From Streptomyces rugosispiralis (GTDB lineage: Bacteria; Actinomycetota; Actinomycetes; Streptomycetales; Streptomycetaceae), in contig NZ_JANIAA010000034.1 in NCBI RefSeq assembly GCF_024505145.1, positions 1-64,000 of the forward strand: DNA of 64,000 nt, in the 5' to 3' direction. Position 1 is the stretch's first letter. Every line of letters starts with the position of its first letter. The position numbers and the translations under genes are program-made. The notes under the pieces are model-generated. The model did not search any database and was not told the DNA's origin. It saw only the letters and a list, made by a program, of their open reading frames with translations. This document shows positions 57,038 through 64,000 of the stretch, piece after piece.

Positions 57038-58195
57038 CTACAAACATGTTTCAACGGTCGACACGAGCCCGGCCGCCAGTTCCTCCTCCGCCGCCGCCCC
57101 GGACTGCCACTGACCTGCCCGCACCCAGGCCCGCTTGAGATGGAGGTGGACGTCCGCCTCCCAGGTGAAGCCCATCCCGCCGTGAACTTGCAGACAATCG
57201 CGGGCATTGTGGACAGCGGCCTCATCGGCGAGCAACTTGGCCGCCGCGATGTCACCCGGGTCTTCTGTGACCGCCGCGGCATACACCACACTTCTGGCCG
57301 ATTCGGCACGAACCAGCATCTGGGCGCACAGATGCTGTACGGCCTGGAAGGCGCCGATCGGCCGGCCGAACTGGGTGCGGTGCCTGGCGTGGTCCACCGC
57401 GAGCTCGACCGTACGGGAGGCGCTGCCCAGTTGTTGGGCCGCGGTCAGCAGCGCCGCCTCGCGCCGCAACCGGACGGCGAGGCCCGAACGACCCGGACCC
57501 GCCTGGCCGGTCTGATCCGCCTGGCCGGTCTGATCCGCCTGGCCGGTCTGGTCCGCCTGGACCGCCTGGACCGCTTGGGCCGCTTGGGCCGCCTGGCCCG
57601 CTTGGGCCGCCTGTTCCACCCGGTCCAGCCGGGTTCGGGTCGGGGTCGACCGGTGCAGCGGGGTGGCCGGGTCGATCGATCGCATCGGCTGCGCCGAACG
57701 CGCCACCTCCTTCGCCGGAATCACCTCGACCGCCGTCGGCCCCAGCGCCAGCACCACATCGGCGGAGGCCAGATGCTCGACCGGCGCACCGCCCTCGTCC
57801 AGCGCCGTCACCACCGTCTCGCCCTGGGCCGCACCCGCCGCCAGAGATCCCGAAAGCCCCGCCGCGAGCTCCGTCGCGACCAGCGGCCCCGGCAGCAGCG
57901 CCCGGCCCGCCTCCTCGAAGGCCAGCACCACCTCCGGCAGCCCCAGCCCCACCCCGCCCGACGACTCCGGTACCCGCAGCGCGAAGAGGCCCGCCGCGCC
58001 CAGTTCCCGCCACAGCGCCCGGTCCAGCTCCCCACCCCGCGCCGTGCCCCCGTCGCCCCGTGCCGCGTCCCCGTCGCCCCACCCCGCGGCCCCGTCCACC
58101 ACCGCCCGCAGCCGGGTGCGCGGAAAGCGCCGTGCCAGCAGTTCGCGCATCCCCGTCCGCAGCGCCCGCTGGTCGTCCGTGAGCTGGAAGTCCAC
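57038..58195 (-). CDS. Acyl-CoA dehydrogenase, probable beta-type partner
   Basis: A 385-residue acyl-CoA dehydrogenase fold. FQLTDDQRALRTGMRELLARRFPRTRLR, REHRTQFGRPIGAFQAVQHL-like HARHRTQFGRPIGAFQAVQHLCAQMLV, and LQVHGGMGFTWEADVHLHLKRAW are visible. The FAD/acyl motif YSEPxxGSD is absent: the middle domain is short and interrupted by a 50-residue AQAAQ/QADQTG repeat tract. The start GTG is 7 bases after the stop of the partner gene at 58203. Adjacent pairs of this kind form heterotetramers, like ChsE1-ChsE2 in steroid degradation; then one active site is shared. Confidence 0.85.
   Translation of the reverse strand: MDFQLTDDQRALRTGMRELLARRFPRTRLRAVVDGAAGWGDGDAARGDGGTARGGELDRALWRELGAAGLFALRVPESSGGVGLGLPEVVLAFEEAGRALLPGPLVATELAAGLSGSLAAGAAQGETVVTALDEGGAPVEHLASADVVLALGPTAVEVIPAKEVARSAQPMRSIDPATPLHRSTPTRTRLDRVEQAAQAGQAAQAAQAVQAVQADQTGQADQTGQADQTGQAGPGRSGLAVRLRREAALLTAAQQLGSASRTVELAVDHARHRTQFGRPIGAFQAVQHLCAQMLVRAESARSVVYAAAVTEDPGDIAAAKLLADEAAVHNARDCLQVHGGMGFTWEADVHLHLKRAWVRAGQWQSGAAAEEELAAGLVSTVETCL
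57495..57620. repeat. 18-bp tandem repeats inside the beta-type dehydrogenase
   Basis: Three to four units resembling CCTGGCCGGTCTGATCCG, followed by CGCCTGGACCGC and GGCCGCTTGGGC-type repeats, encode QADQTG and QAAQA tracts on the minus strand, in frame. Confidence 0.85.
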
Positions 58196-58202
58196 GCCCC
58201 GC

Positions 58203-59366
58203 TCACCGTCCCTTCGGCAGGCCGAGGATCCGCTCGGCCACGATGTTCCGCTGAATCTGCGAGGTCCCCGCCGCGATGGTGTACGAGAGCGAGGAGAGCC
58301 GGTCGGCGACCCACTCCTGACCGGCGTCCAGCGCGTCCGGCCCCAGCACCTCGGCGGCCGCGTCGTACAGCTCCTGCCGCACCTGCGAGAAGCGCAGTTT
58401 GAAGACCGAGCCGCCGACGCCCGGCACCCCGCCGGTGCGCTGCGCCTCGCTCACGTTCCACTGGGTGAGCCGCCACAGCGCCGCGCACTCCGCCGCGAGC
58501 CGTCCCAACCGGCGCCGCAGCACCGCGTCGTCCCAGCGCCCATTGGCCCGCGCCGTCCGGGCCAGCGCCTCCAGCACCCGCCTGCAGGCGACCACCTCGC
58601 CCACGAAGGCCGTACCGCGCTCGAAGGAGAGGGTCACCATGGTCACCCGCCAGCCGTCGTTCTCCGCACCGACCCGGTGGCCGACCGGCACCCGCACCTC
58701 GTCCAGGAACACCTCGGCGAACTCCGCCGTCCCGGCCAGGGTCCGCAGCGGCCGCACGGTCACCCCGGGCGCGTCCATCGGCATCGCGAGCCAGGTGATG
58801 CCCCGGTGCTTCGGCGTGTCGGCGTTTACCGGCGCGGTGCGCACCAATAGTTCGCACCAGTCGGCGATCTCGGCGTGCGAGGTCCAGATCTTGCTTCCGC
58901 TGATGACGTACTCATCGCCGTCCCGTACCGCCCGGGTGCGCAGCGACGCCAGGTCGGAGCCGGCGTCCGGTTCGGAGAACCCCTGGCACCAGACCTCGTC
59001 CCCGCGCAGGATCGGCGGCAGCCAGCGCGCCCGCTGCTCGGAGGTGCCCTCGGCCGCGATGGTGGGGCCCGCGTGCAGCAGTCCGACGAACCCCGCGCCC
59101 ACATAGGGCGCACCGGCCCGCTCGGTCTCCTCCAGGAAGATCAGATGCTGGGTGGGCGTCGCGCCCCGGCCGCCCGCGTCCTCGGGCCAGTGCAGCCCGG
59201 CGTAGCCCGCCTCATGGAGCATGCGCTGCCAGCCGCAGTCATAGGCGCGGCGGCCGGGCCAGTCGGCCGGGTGCGGGCGGTCCGGCAGCTTGGGCAGGAC
59301 CTCGGCGAGCCAGGCGCGCAGCCGGTGCCGGAAGTCCTCCTCGTCCTCCGTGTAGGTGAGATCCAT
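58203..59366 (-). CDS. Acyl-CoA dehydrogenase, probable alpha-type partner
   Basis: A 387-residue acyl-CoA dehydrogenase. FAD/substrate block QGFSEPDAGSDLASLRTRA, KIWTSHAEIADWCELLVRT, and the C-terminal AAGTSQIQRNIVAERILGLPKGR are canonical. The N terminus reads YTEDEEDFRHRLRAWLAEVLPKLPDRPHP. The upstream operator (59385-59401) is 19 bases from the ATG. It shares the operon with the beta-type gene 7 bases downstream; a heteromeric complex is likely. The ATG at 59366 has GGAGG 10 bases upstream. Confidence 0.88.
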   Translation of the reverse strand: MDLTYTEDEEDFRHRLRAWLAEVLPKLPDRPHPADWPGRRAYDCGWQRMLHEAGYAGLHWPEDAGGRGATPTQHLIFLEETERAGAPYVGAGFVGLLHAGPTIAAEGTSEQRARWLPPILRGDEVWCQGFSEPDAGSDLASLRTRAVRDGDEYVISGSKIWTSHAEIADWCELLVRTAPVNADTPKHRGITWLAMPMDAPGVTVRPLRTLAGTAEFAEVFLDEVRVPVGHRVGAENDGWRVTMVTLSFERGTAFVGEVVACRRVLEALARTARANGRWDDAVLRRRLGRLAAECAALWRLTQWNVSEAQRTGGVPGVGGSVFKLRFSQVRQELYDAAAEVLGPDALDAGQEWVADRLSSLSYTIAAGTSQIQRNIVAERILGLPKGR

Positions 59367-59384
59367 CAGCGGCCGACCTCCGTT

Positions 59385-59401
59385 TCTGATGGTCCGTCAG
59401 A
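59385..59401. promoter_or_regulatory. TCTGAYGG-type operator (site 10)
   Basis: TCTGATGGTCCGTCAGA, all eight arm positions paired except the C/T-A/G wobble at position 6. It precedes the dehydrogenase pair. Confidence 0.75.
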
Positions 59402-59473
59402 CAAGGTGGCTTCCGCAGGCTAGCCCGCACCCCCTGGACCGACAAGGCACGCGCCCTTACGCTTCGAGCACTA

Positions 59474-59490
59474 TCTGATGGGTCGTCAGC
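59474..59490. promoter_or_regulatory. TCTGAYGG-type operator (site 11)
   Basis: TCTGATGGGTCGTCAGC, 22 bases before the ligase ATG. TACCGT (59491-59496) follows directly and may be its -10, the same hexamer used at sites 3 and 6. Confidence 0.7.
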
Positions 59491-59512
59491 TACCGTCCCA
59501 CGGGAGGCCGGG

Positions 59513-61066
59513 ATGACCGACATCGCGCATGAGCTCGGCGGCTCGGCGACGCTGTGGGAACTGCTCGAGCGCCGCGCCGCCCTCACCCCCGACGCCCCCG
59601 CCCTGCTCCAGGCCACCGCCTCCGCCCGCCACGACCGGCGGCTGACCTTCGGCGCCCTGCGCACCCGCGCCGAGCGGACCGCCGCCGGGCTGTATCAGCT
59701 GGGGATACGCCCCGGCAGCCGGGTCGCCTGGCAGTTGCCCACCCGGATCGAGACGGTCGTGCTGACCATGGCGCTCGCCCGCCTCGGCGCCGTGCAGACC
59801 CCGCTCATCCCGTACTACCGCGACCGCGAGGTGCGGTTCGCGCTCCGCGCGTCCGGGGCGCGGTTCTTCGCCGTACCCGGCCAGTGGCGCGGCTTCGACC
59901 ACACCGCGATGGCGCACCGCCTGGCCGCCGAACTGCCGGAGCCACCGATGGTCTTCGAGGCGTACCACACGCTGCCGGTGGCCGACCCCAAGGCGCTGCG
60001 GCTGCCGCCACCGCCCACCGACGGACGGGCCGTCCGCTGGATCTACTGGACCTCGGGCACCACCTCGGACCCCAAGGGCGTGCTGCACACCGACCGCAGC
60101 CTCATCGCCGCCGGTGCCTGCCTCGCCCACGCGCTGCGGCTCGGCCCGGACGACGTCGGGTCCATGGCCTTTCCGTACGCCCATGTCGCGGGGCCCGACT
60201 ACACCGTGATGCTGCTGCTCTACGGCTTCCCGGCCGTGCTGCTCGAGCACTTCTCGCTGCCGGAGTCGCTGCCCGCGTACCGGCGGCACGGGGTGACGGT
60301 CGCGGGCGGCAGCACCGCCTTCTACTCGATGTTCCTGGCCGAGCAGCGCAAGGACCCCTCGCGCCGGCTCATCCCCACCCTGCGGCTCCTCGCGGGCGGC
60401 GGCGCGCCCAAGCCGCCCGAGCTCTACTACGAGGTCGTACGGGAGCTGGGCTGCACCCTCACCCACGGCTACGGGATGACCGAAGTCCCCATGATCACCA
60501 TGGGGGCGCCGGACGACACGGACGAGAACCTCGCCACCACCGAGGGACGGCCGCCCAAGGAGATGGAGATCCGGGTGGTGGACGGTCAGGTGCGGCTGCG
60601 CGGCGAGGCGGTCTGCGCCGGATATCTGGACGACGCCGAGACCCGTAAGGCGTTCGACGCGGACGGCTTCTTCCTTACGGGCGATCTCGGCCACCTTACG
60701 GAGAGCGGCCATCTGGTGCTGACCGGCCGGGTCAAGGACATCATCATCCGCAAGGGCGAGAACATCTCGGCCAAGGAGATCGAGCAGCTGCTGTACCAGC
60801 ACCCGGACGTGGGCGATGTGGCGGTGATCGGTCTGCCCGACCCGGACCGGGGCGAACTGGTCTGCGCCGTCGTGGAGCAGCCGGCCGGGGCGCAGGCGCT
60901 GACGCTCGGCCGGGCCGTGTCGTATCTGCGGGAGGCCGGTCTTTCGGTGCACAAGCTGCCGGAGCGGCTCGAGGTGGTGGCCGCGCTGCCGCGGAACGAG
61001 ACGCTGCGGAAGGTGCTCAAGTACCAGTTGCGGGAACGGTTCGCGGCGGGAGCCGCCCAGGGCTAG
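59513..61066 (+). CDS. AMP-forming acyl-CoA ligase
   Basis: A 517-residue adenylate-forming ligase. WIYWTSGTTSDPKGVLHTD is the P-loop, HGYGMTEVPMITM the mid motif, GFFLTGDLGHLTESGHL the A8 core, KDIIIRKGENISAKEIEQLL the hinge, and the conserved Lys is in LRKVLKYQLRE. It activates a carboxylic acid to a CoA ester. Strong GGGAGG precedes the ATG by 5 bases. Its stop overlaps that of the convergent kinase gene (CTAG). It is the partner of the divergent dehydrogenase pair. Confidence 0.88.
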   Translation: MTDIAHELGGSATLWELLERRAALTPDAPALLQATASARHDRRLTFGALRTRAERTAAGLYQLGIRPGSRVAWQLPTRIETVVLTMALARLGAVQTPLIPYYRDREVRFALRASGARFFAVPGQWRGFDHTAMAHRLAAELPEPPMVFEAYHTLPVADPKALRLPPPPTDGRAVRWIYWTSGTTSDPKGVLHTDRSLIAAGACLAHALRLGPDDVGSMAFPYAHVAGPDYTVMLLLYGFPAVLLEHFSLPESLPAYRRHGVTVAGGSTAFYSMFLAEQRKDPSRRLIPTLRLLAGGGAPKPPELYYEVVRELGCTLTHGYGMTEVPMITMGAPDDTDENLATTEGRPPKEMEIRVVDGQVRLRGEAVCAGYLDDAETRKAFDADGFFLTGDLGHLTESGHLVLTGRVKDIIIRKGENISAKEIEQLLYQHPDVGDVAVIGLPDPDRGELVCAVVEQPAGAQALTLGRAVSYLREAGLSVHKLPERLEVVAALPRNETLRKVLKYQLRERFAAGAAQG

Positions 61067-64000
61067 CCGTTGGTCGTGCTGTACGTGGCCGTGGCCTGCT
61101 CGAAGTACTGGTTGACCGCCCGGCGCTCATCGGACGGGCCGATGACCAGGACCACGTGGTAGCGGCCGTCGATCAGCATCGCGAGGTTGCGCGCGTACAC
61201 ATTCCGCCCGCTGCTGTCGCGCCAGGTGAACGCGCCCTCCGCCATCGCCGTACGGCCGACGTCGATCCGCCGCAGCCCGGAGGAGGAGGCCCAGGAGGAG
61301 CCGCGGAAGGCGGACAGTTCGGCCTCGCGGTCCTGCTGGTACGCCATCGGGTCGCCGCCGAACTCGGACATCTTGTCCCGCCCGGCCACGACCACCAGCT
61401 CGAAGTCCCCACCGATGTAGCGGATCTGGCCGCGGCCGTTCTCGCCCCGGCGGGTCCAGCCGTCGTGCACGGCGACCTTGAACCCCTTGGGGTCCTTACG
61501 GACCGCGAAGCCCTTCGCCAGCCCGGCCGGGTCGGTGGACTGCGGCTCCTGGTCGCCGGAGCCGGCGGGCTTTCCGGCCTCCCCTTGGTTGCCGTCGCCC
61601 TTGTCGCCGCCGCTCTTGTCGCCGTCCGCGGGGTCGTTCGGCGCCGCGCTGGGCGCACCGGCCGAGCCCGTACGCCCCTGGCCGCCGTCGTCCTTGGAGC
61701 GCGGCATGAACATCGTCGCGTAGAGCACCGCGGCCGCCAGCCCCAGCAGGATCAGGAGCAGCAGCATCCGCCCCAGCTTGCGCGGTTTGCGCTGGGTGGT
61801 GGGCGCCGGAGGAGCCTGCCGGGTCTCCCGGCTCTCTCTCGTCTCCCGCTTCTCGCGCTTGTCCCGCCGGTGCCGCGCATGGCCCACCGGCGCGTCGGGC
61901 GCGGCGGCGGGGCGGCGGCCCCGGCCCCTGCGCACCAGCCAGCCGCGCCTGCGGACGATCGGCAGCCGCCGGGGGTCGGAGGTGCCACCGGAGCCGAGCG
62001 AGGGCACCGTGACCGTGCTGATGCCGACGTCCGGCTCGGGCGCCGACCGGATCAGGGACCGCAGCCAGCCGCGCAGCTCCTCGAAGTCCGGGCGCTCGGT
62101 GGGGTCCTGGCGCATCAGCGACTCGACGACGGGGCGCAGCGGACCGCACTCCTCCGCGTACGCGGGCGCCTCCCCACAGACCATCTGCACCAGCTCGGCG
62201 GCGCTCTCCTCCGGGTACGGGGCATGGCCCTGCACCGCGCGGAACAGCAGCGCGCCGAGCGCCCAGAGATCGGCGGCGGGGCCGACCGGGGGCGCCAGCC
62301 GCCAGTTCTCATGGACCGGGCCCGCCTGCTCGGGCGCCCATCGCTCGGTGACGGCGCCGACCACGACGATACGGGCCTGGCGGGCGCGTTCGGCGGCGAG
62401 CGCGGTGGCGGGGCCGCCGCCGGTGGCTCCGCCGGAGTCCCAGGAGCCGCCCTCGGGGGCGGACGGGCCTTCGGATGCGGACGGTTGGGCGTCGGACGGA
62501 TGGGCGTTCTCCGCGGCCTCCGGCTGACCGGGCCAGCGGGCGCCGCCGGTCACCGGCTCCGGATCTGGCTCGGGGGCGGGCGTCGGGGCGGGGTCGGGGG
62601 CGTGCGGGGAGCGGGTGGCCGCGTCGACGTTGGCCCGCGCGGCGGCTCGCGCACCCGCCGCGTAGGCGGCGATGGCGCTGGCCCGCGCCGCCCGCGCGGC
62701 CGCGTTCGGCGCATCGGCGCCGACACCGCCCCGTGCTTCCTCCCGGTCCCCAGGCTGTCCCGGCTGTCCCGCCCGTCGCGGGCCGGGCAGCCCACCGGCG
62801 GCCGCCTGATCCCGGTAGGGCGCCATGGGCCCACCAGCCCCCGGACCGAGCGTCACCTGGTCCCGATACACCGGACCGCCGGGGCGGGACCTCACCGGAC
62901 CACCGGCGCCCGGACCCGCCGGACCGCCCGCGCCCGGACCACCGGCGCCCGGACCCGCCGAGCCATTGGCGTCCGGCCCCGAACTCGCCTCCAGCACCGC
63001 GTGGTCGCCGTAAGGCGATCGTGGCTCGGGCAGGCCCGGCGATCTGCCCTGGCCGCCGTGTTCCCGGCCGTCGGCGTCGGGCCGGGCCGCGCCCGCGGGC
63101 TCGTCGGGGCGGACCGCGCCCGCCGGTTCATGGCCACCGTAAGGGCGGCCCGGCGGCAGGAAGTCTCCCCCGGCGCCCTGGTCGTGGTAGCGCGGGCCGC
63201 CGTGCGGCCGTGCCTCGCCGCCCTCGGCCGTACGGGCCCCGGGGATGGCGGCGCGCCCTTCGTCCCCTCGCGCGGCCAGGCCCTGCGCCGCAGCCGGACC
63301 CCGCTCGGCCGAGTCCGGGTGGTCGCCGGAACCCGACGAGCCCGGCGGCAAGGAAGCCGGGACATCAGCCGACGGGCCATCAGCCGACGGGCCATCCTCC
63401 GCAGCGGACACGGCATCCGGAGCGGGCGAGGACGCGGCCGCCGGAACGGGGTCGTAGCCGCACAGCGCCTCCTCCGCCGCACCCGCCGCCAGCCCCGTGA
63501 GCATCGCGCGCCCGTCGTCGCACAACAGCACCGTACGGGCGGTGATGTTGCGGTGGACCCAGCCGTGGGCGTGCAGGGCGCGCAGCGCCGTAAGGACGTC
63601 GTTGGCGACCTCGGCGGCACGGTGCGGGGACAGCGTGCCCTCGGCGAGCAGCGCGGCCAGCGGGCGGCCGGAGACCAGTTCGCTGACGATCCACAGGCTC
63701 CCGGCCTCCGCGAAGACATGGAAGACCTGGCCGAGCCGGGGATGGTCGGGGATCTGCGCGGCGGACGTCGCCGCCGCGATGGCGCGCCGGACGGCCGGGT
63801 CACCGCCGCCCCGGGCCGTACGCCCGGCACCGGCGAACGTGCCGTTACGCCCCGACGGCCCGCCGCCCCACCGCGCGTCGTCGCCCACGACTTCCGCTTC
63901 GACGACCTCCGGCAGCGGTATCTGCCGCAGATGGACTTCCTGCCCGCTGTAGGTGTCGAAGGCGCGGGTCTCGACGAGTTCGTACTCGTCGGCAGGCGGC
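61063..64000 (-). CDS. Membrane pseudokinase, N terminus outside the window
   Basis: At least 978 residues, continuing without stop past 64000. The first visible part is an N-lobe: ADEYELVETRAFDTYSGQEVHLRQIPLPE, with Arg where VAIK has Lys. The catalytic loop is VHRNITARTVLLCDDGRAMLTGLA: the HRD Asp has become Asn and DFG is missing. So it is probably a pseudokinase. A long Gly/Pro/Asp-rich linker, a C-lobe-like segment (ERPDFEELRGWLRSLIR), a transmembrane helix LGRMLLLLILLGLAAAVLYATMF near nt 61720-61790 and an extracellular C-terminal domain follow. It may sense extracellular cues and scaffold active kinases. Confidence 0.8.
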   Translation of the reverse strand, partial: PPADEYELVETRAFDTYSGQEVHLRQIPLPEVVEAEVVGDDARWGGGPSGRNGTFAGAGRTARGGGDPAVRRAIAAATSAAQIPDHPRLGQVFHVFAEAGSLWIVSELVSGRPLAALLAEGTLSPHRAAEVANDVLTALRALHAHGWVHRNITARTVLLCDDGRAMLTGLAAGAAEEALCGYDPVPAAASSPAPDAVSAAEDGPSADGPSADVPASLPPGSSGSGDHPDSAERGPAAAQGLAARGDEGRAAIPGARTAEGGEARPHGGPRYHDQGAGGDFLPPGRPYGGHEPAGAVRPDEPAGAARPDADGREHGGQGRSPGLPEPRSPYGDHAVLEASSGPDANGSAGPGAGGPGAGGPAGPGAGGPVRSRPGGPVYRDQVTLGPGAGGPMAPYRDQAAAGGLPGPRRAGQPGQPGDREEARGGVGADAPNAAARAARASAIAAYAAGARAAARANVDAATRSPHAPDPAPTPAPEPDPEPVTGGARWPGQPEAAENAHPSDAQPSASEGPSAPEGGSWDSGGATGGGPATALAAERARQARIVVVGAVTERWAPEQAGPVHENWRLAPPVGPAADLWALGALLFRAVQGHAPYPEESAAELVQMVCGEAPAYAEECGPLRPVVESLMRQDPTERPDFEELRGWLRSLIRSAPEPDVGISTVTVPSLGSGGTSDPRRLPIVRRRGWLVRRGRGRRPAAAPDAPVGHARHRRDKREKRETRESRETRQAPPAPTTQRKPRKLGRMLLLLILLGLAAAVLYATMFMPRSKDDGGQGRTGSAGAPSAAPNDPADGDKSGGDKGDGNQGEAGKPAGSGDQEPQSTDPAGLAKGFAVRKDPKGFKVAVHDGWTRRGENGRGQIRYIGGDFELVVVAGRDKMSEFGGDPMAYQQDREAELSAFRGSSWASSSGLRRIDVGRTAMAEGAFTWRDSSGRNVYARNLAMLIDGRYHVVLVIGPSDERRAVNQYFEQATATYSTTNG

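Overview
The window is a high-GC actinobacterial chromosome segment, almost certainly Streptomyces. The evidence is an afsK/afsR/afsS locus, a TTA (bldA-type) codon in a regulator, GC-rich intergenic hairpins, several apparently leaderless starts, sugar/phosphodiester ABC permeases without a local ATPase, and large RsbW-like and Ser/Thr-kinase-like proteins. No rRNA, tRNA, IS element, CRISPR array or phage gene was seen.

Three layers are interleaved. (1) The secondary-metabolism switch: afsR (14463-17396), afsS (17682-17975) and the Ser/Thr kinase afsK (24198-26870). It is embellished by an afsR-like paralogue that lacks the SARP DNA-binding half (11962-14313) and by a second afsS-like gene whose product carries a signal peptide (18213-18389). 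(2) A large CoA-thioester catabolic network (about 2.5-11.6, 18.5-22.7, 29.4-40.2 and 49.7-61.1 kb): acyl-CoA ligases, acyl-CoA dehydrogenases including a likely heteromeric pair, enoyl-CoA hydratases, two Ltp2-type thiolase-like proteins with two DUF35 partners, SDRs, luciferase-like flavin/F420 enzymes, amidohydrolases, a cyclase-family hydrolase, ADH and ALDH. Eleven of its promoters carry the same 17-bp inverted repeat, consensus TCTGAYGG-N-CCRTCAGA, usually over the -35/-10 region, so about 25 genes look like one repressor-controlled regulon. The gene set resembles steroid/isoprenoid side-chain degradation without ring-degrading genes; the substrate is unknown. (3) A self-contained minus-strand system at 43.0-49.6 kb: HAD phosphatase, LacI regulator, 2H phosphoesterase, two permeases and a UgpB-like binding protein, and a second 2H phosphoesterase. 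Two identical 17-bp operators sit at the starts of its two operons. This looks like uptake and hydrolysis of a phosphodiester, possibly cyclic.

Layout: 0.2-2.4 kb PHP hydrolase and methyltransferase; 2.5-11.6 kb regulon operons around an AraC regulator; 12-18.4 kb afsR-like, afsR, afsS, secreted afsS-like; 18.5-22.7 kb ligase and aldolase-type module; 22.7-24 kb two paralogous secreted proteins; 24.2-29.1 kb afsK, VOC protein, TetR; 29.4-40.2 kb regulon genes; 40.5-43 kb MFS and GlxA-type regulator; 43-49.6 kb phosphodiester system; 49.7-61.1 kb regulon genes and an anti-sigma-type ATPase; 61.1-64 kb a pseudokinase running off the edge.

A further theme is short tandem repeats, both between genes and in frame inside conserved enzymes, and an over-represented octamer CCGTAAGG confined to the part right of 22.4 kb. 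Functions come from reading motifs and family resemblance by eye; no alignment or database search was run.
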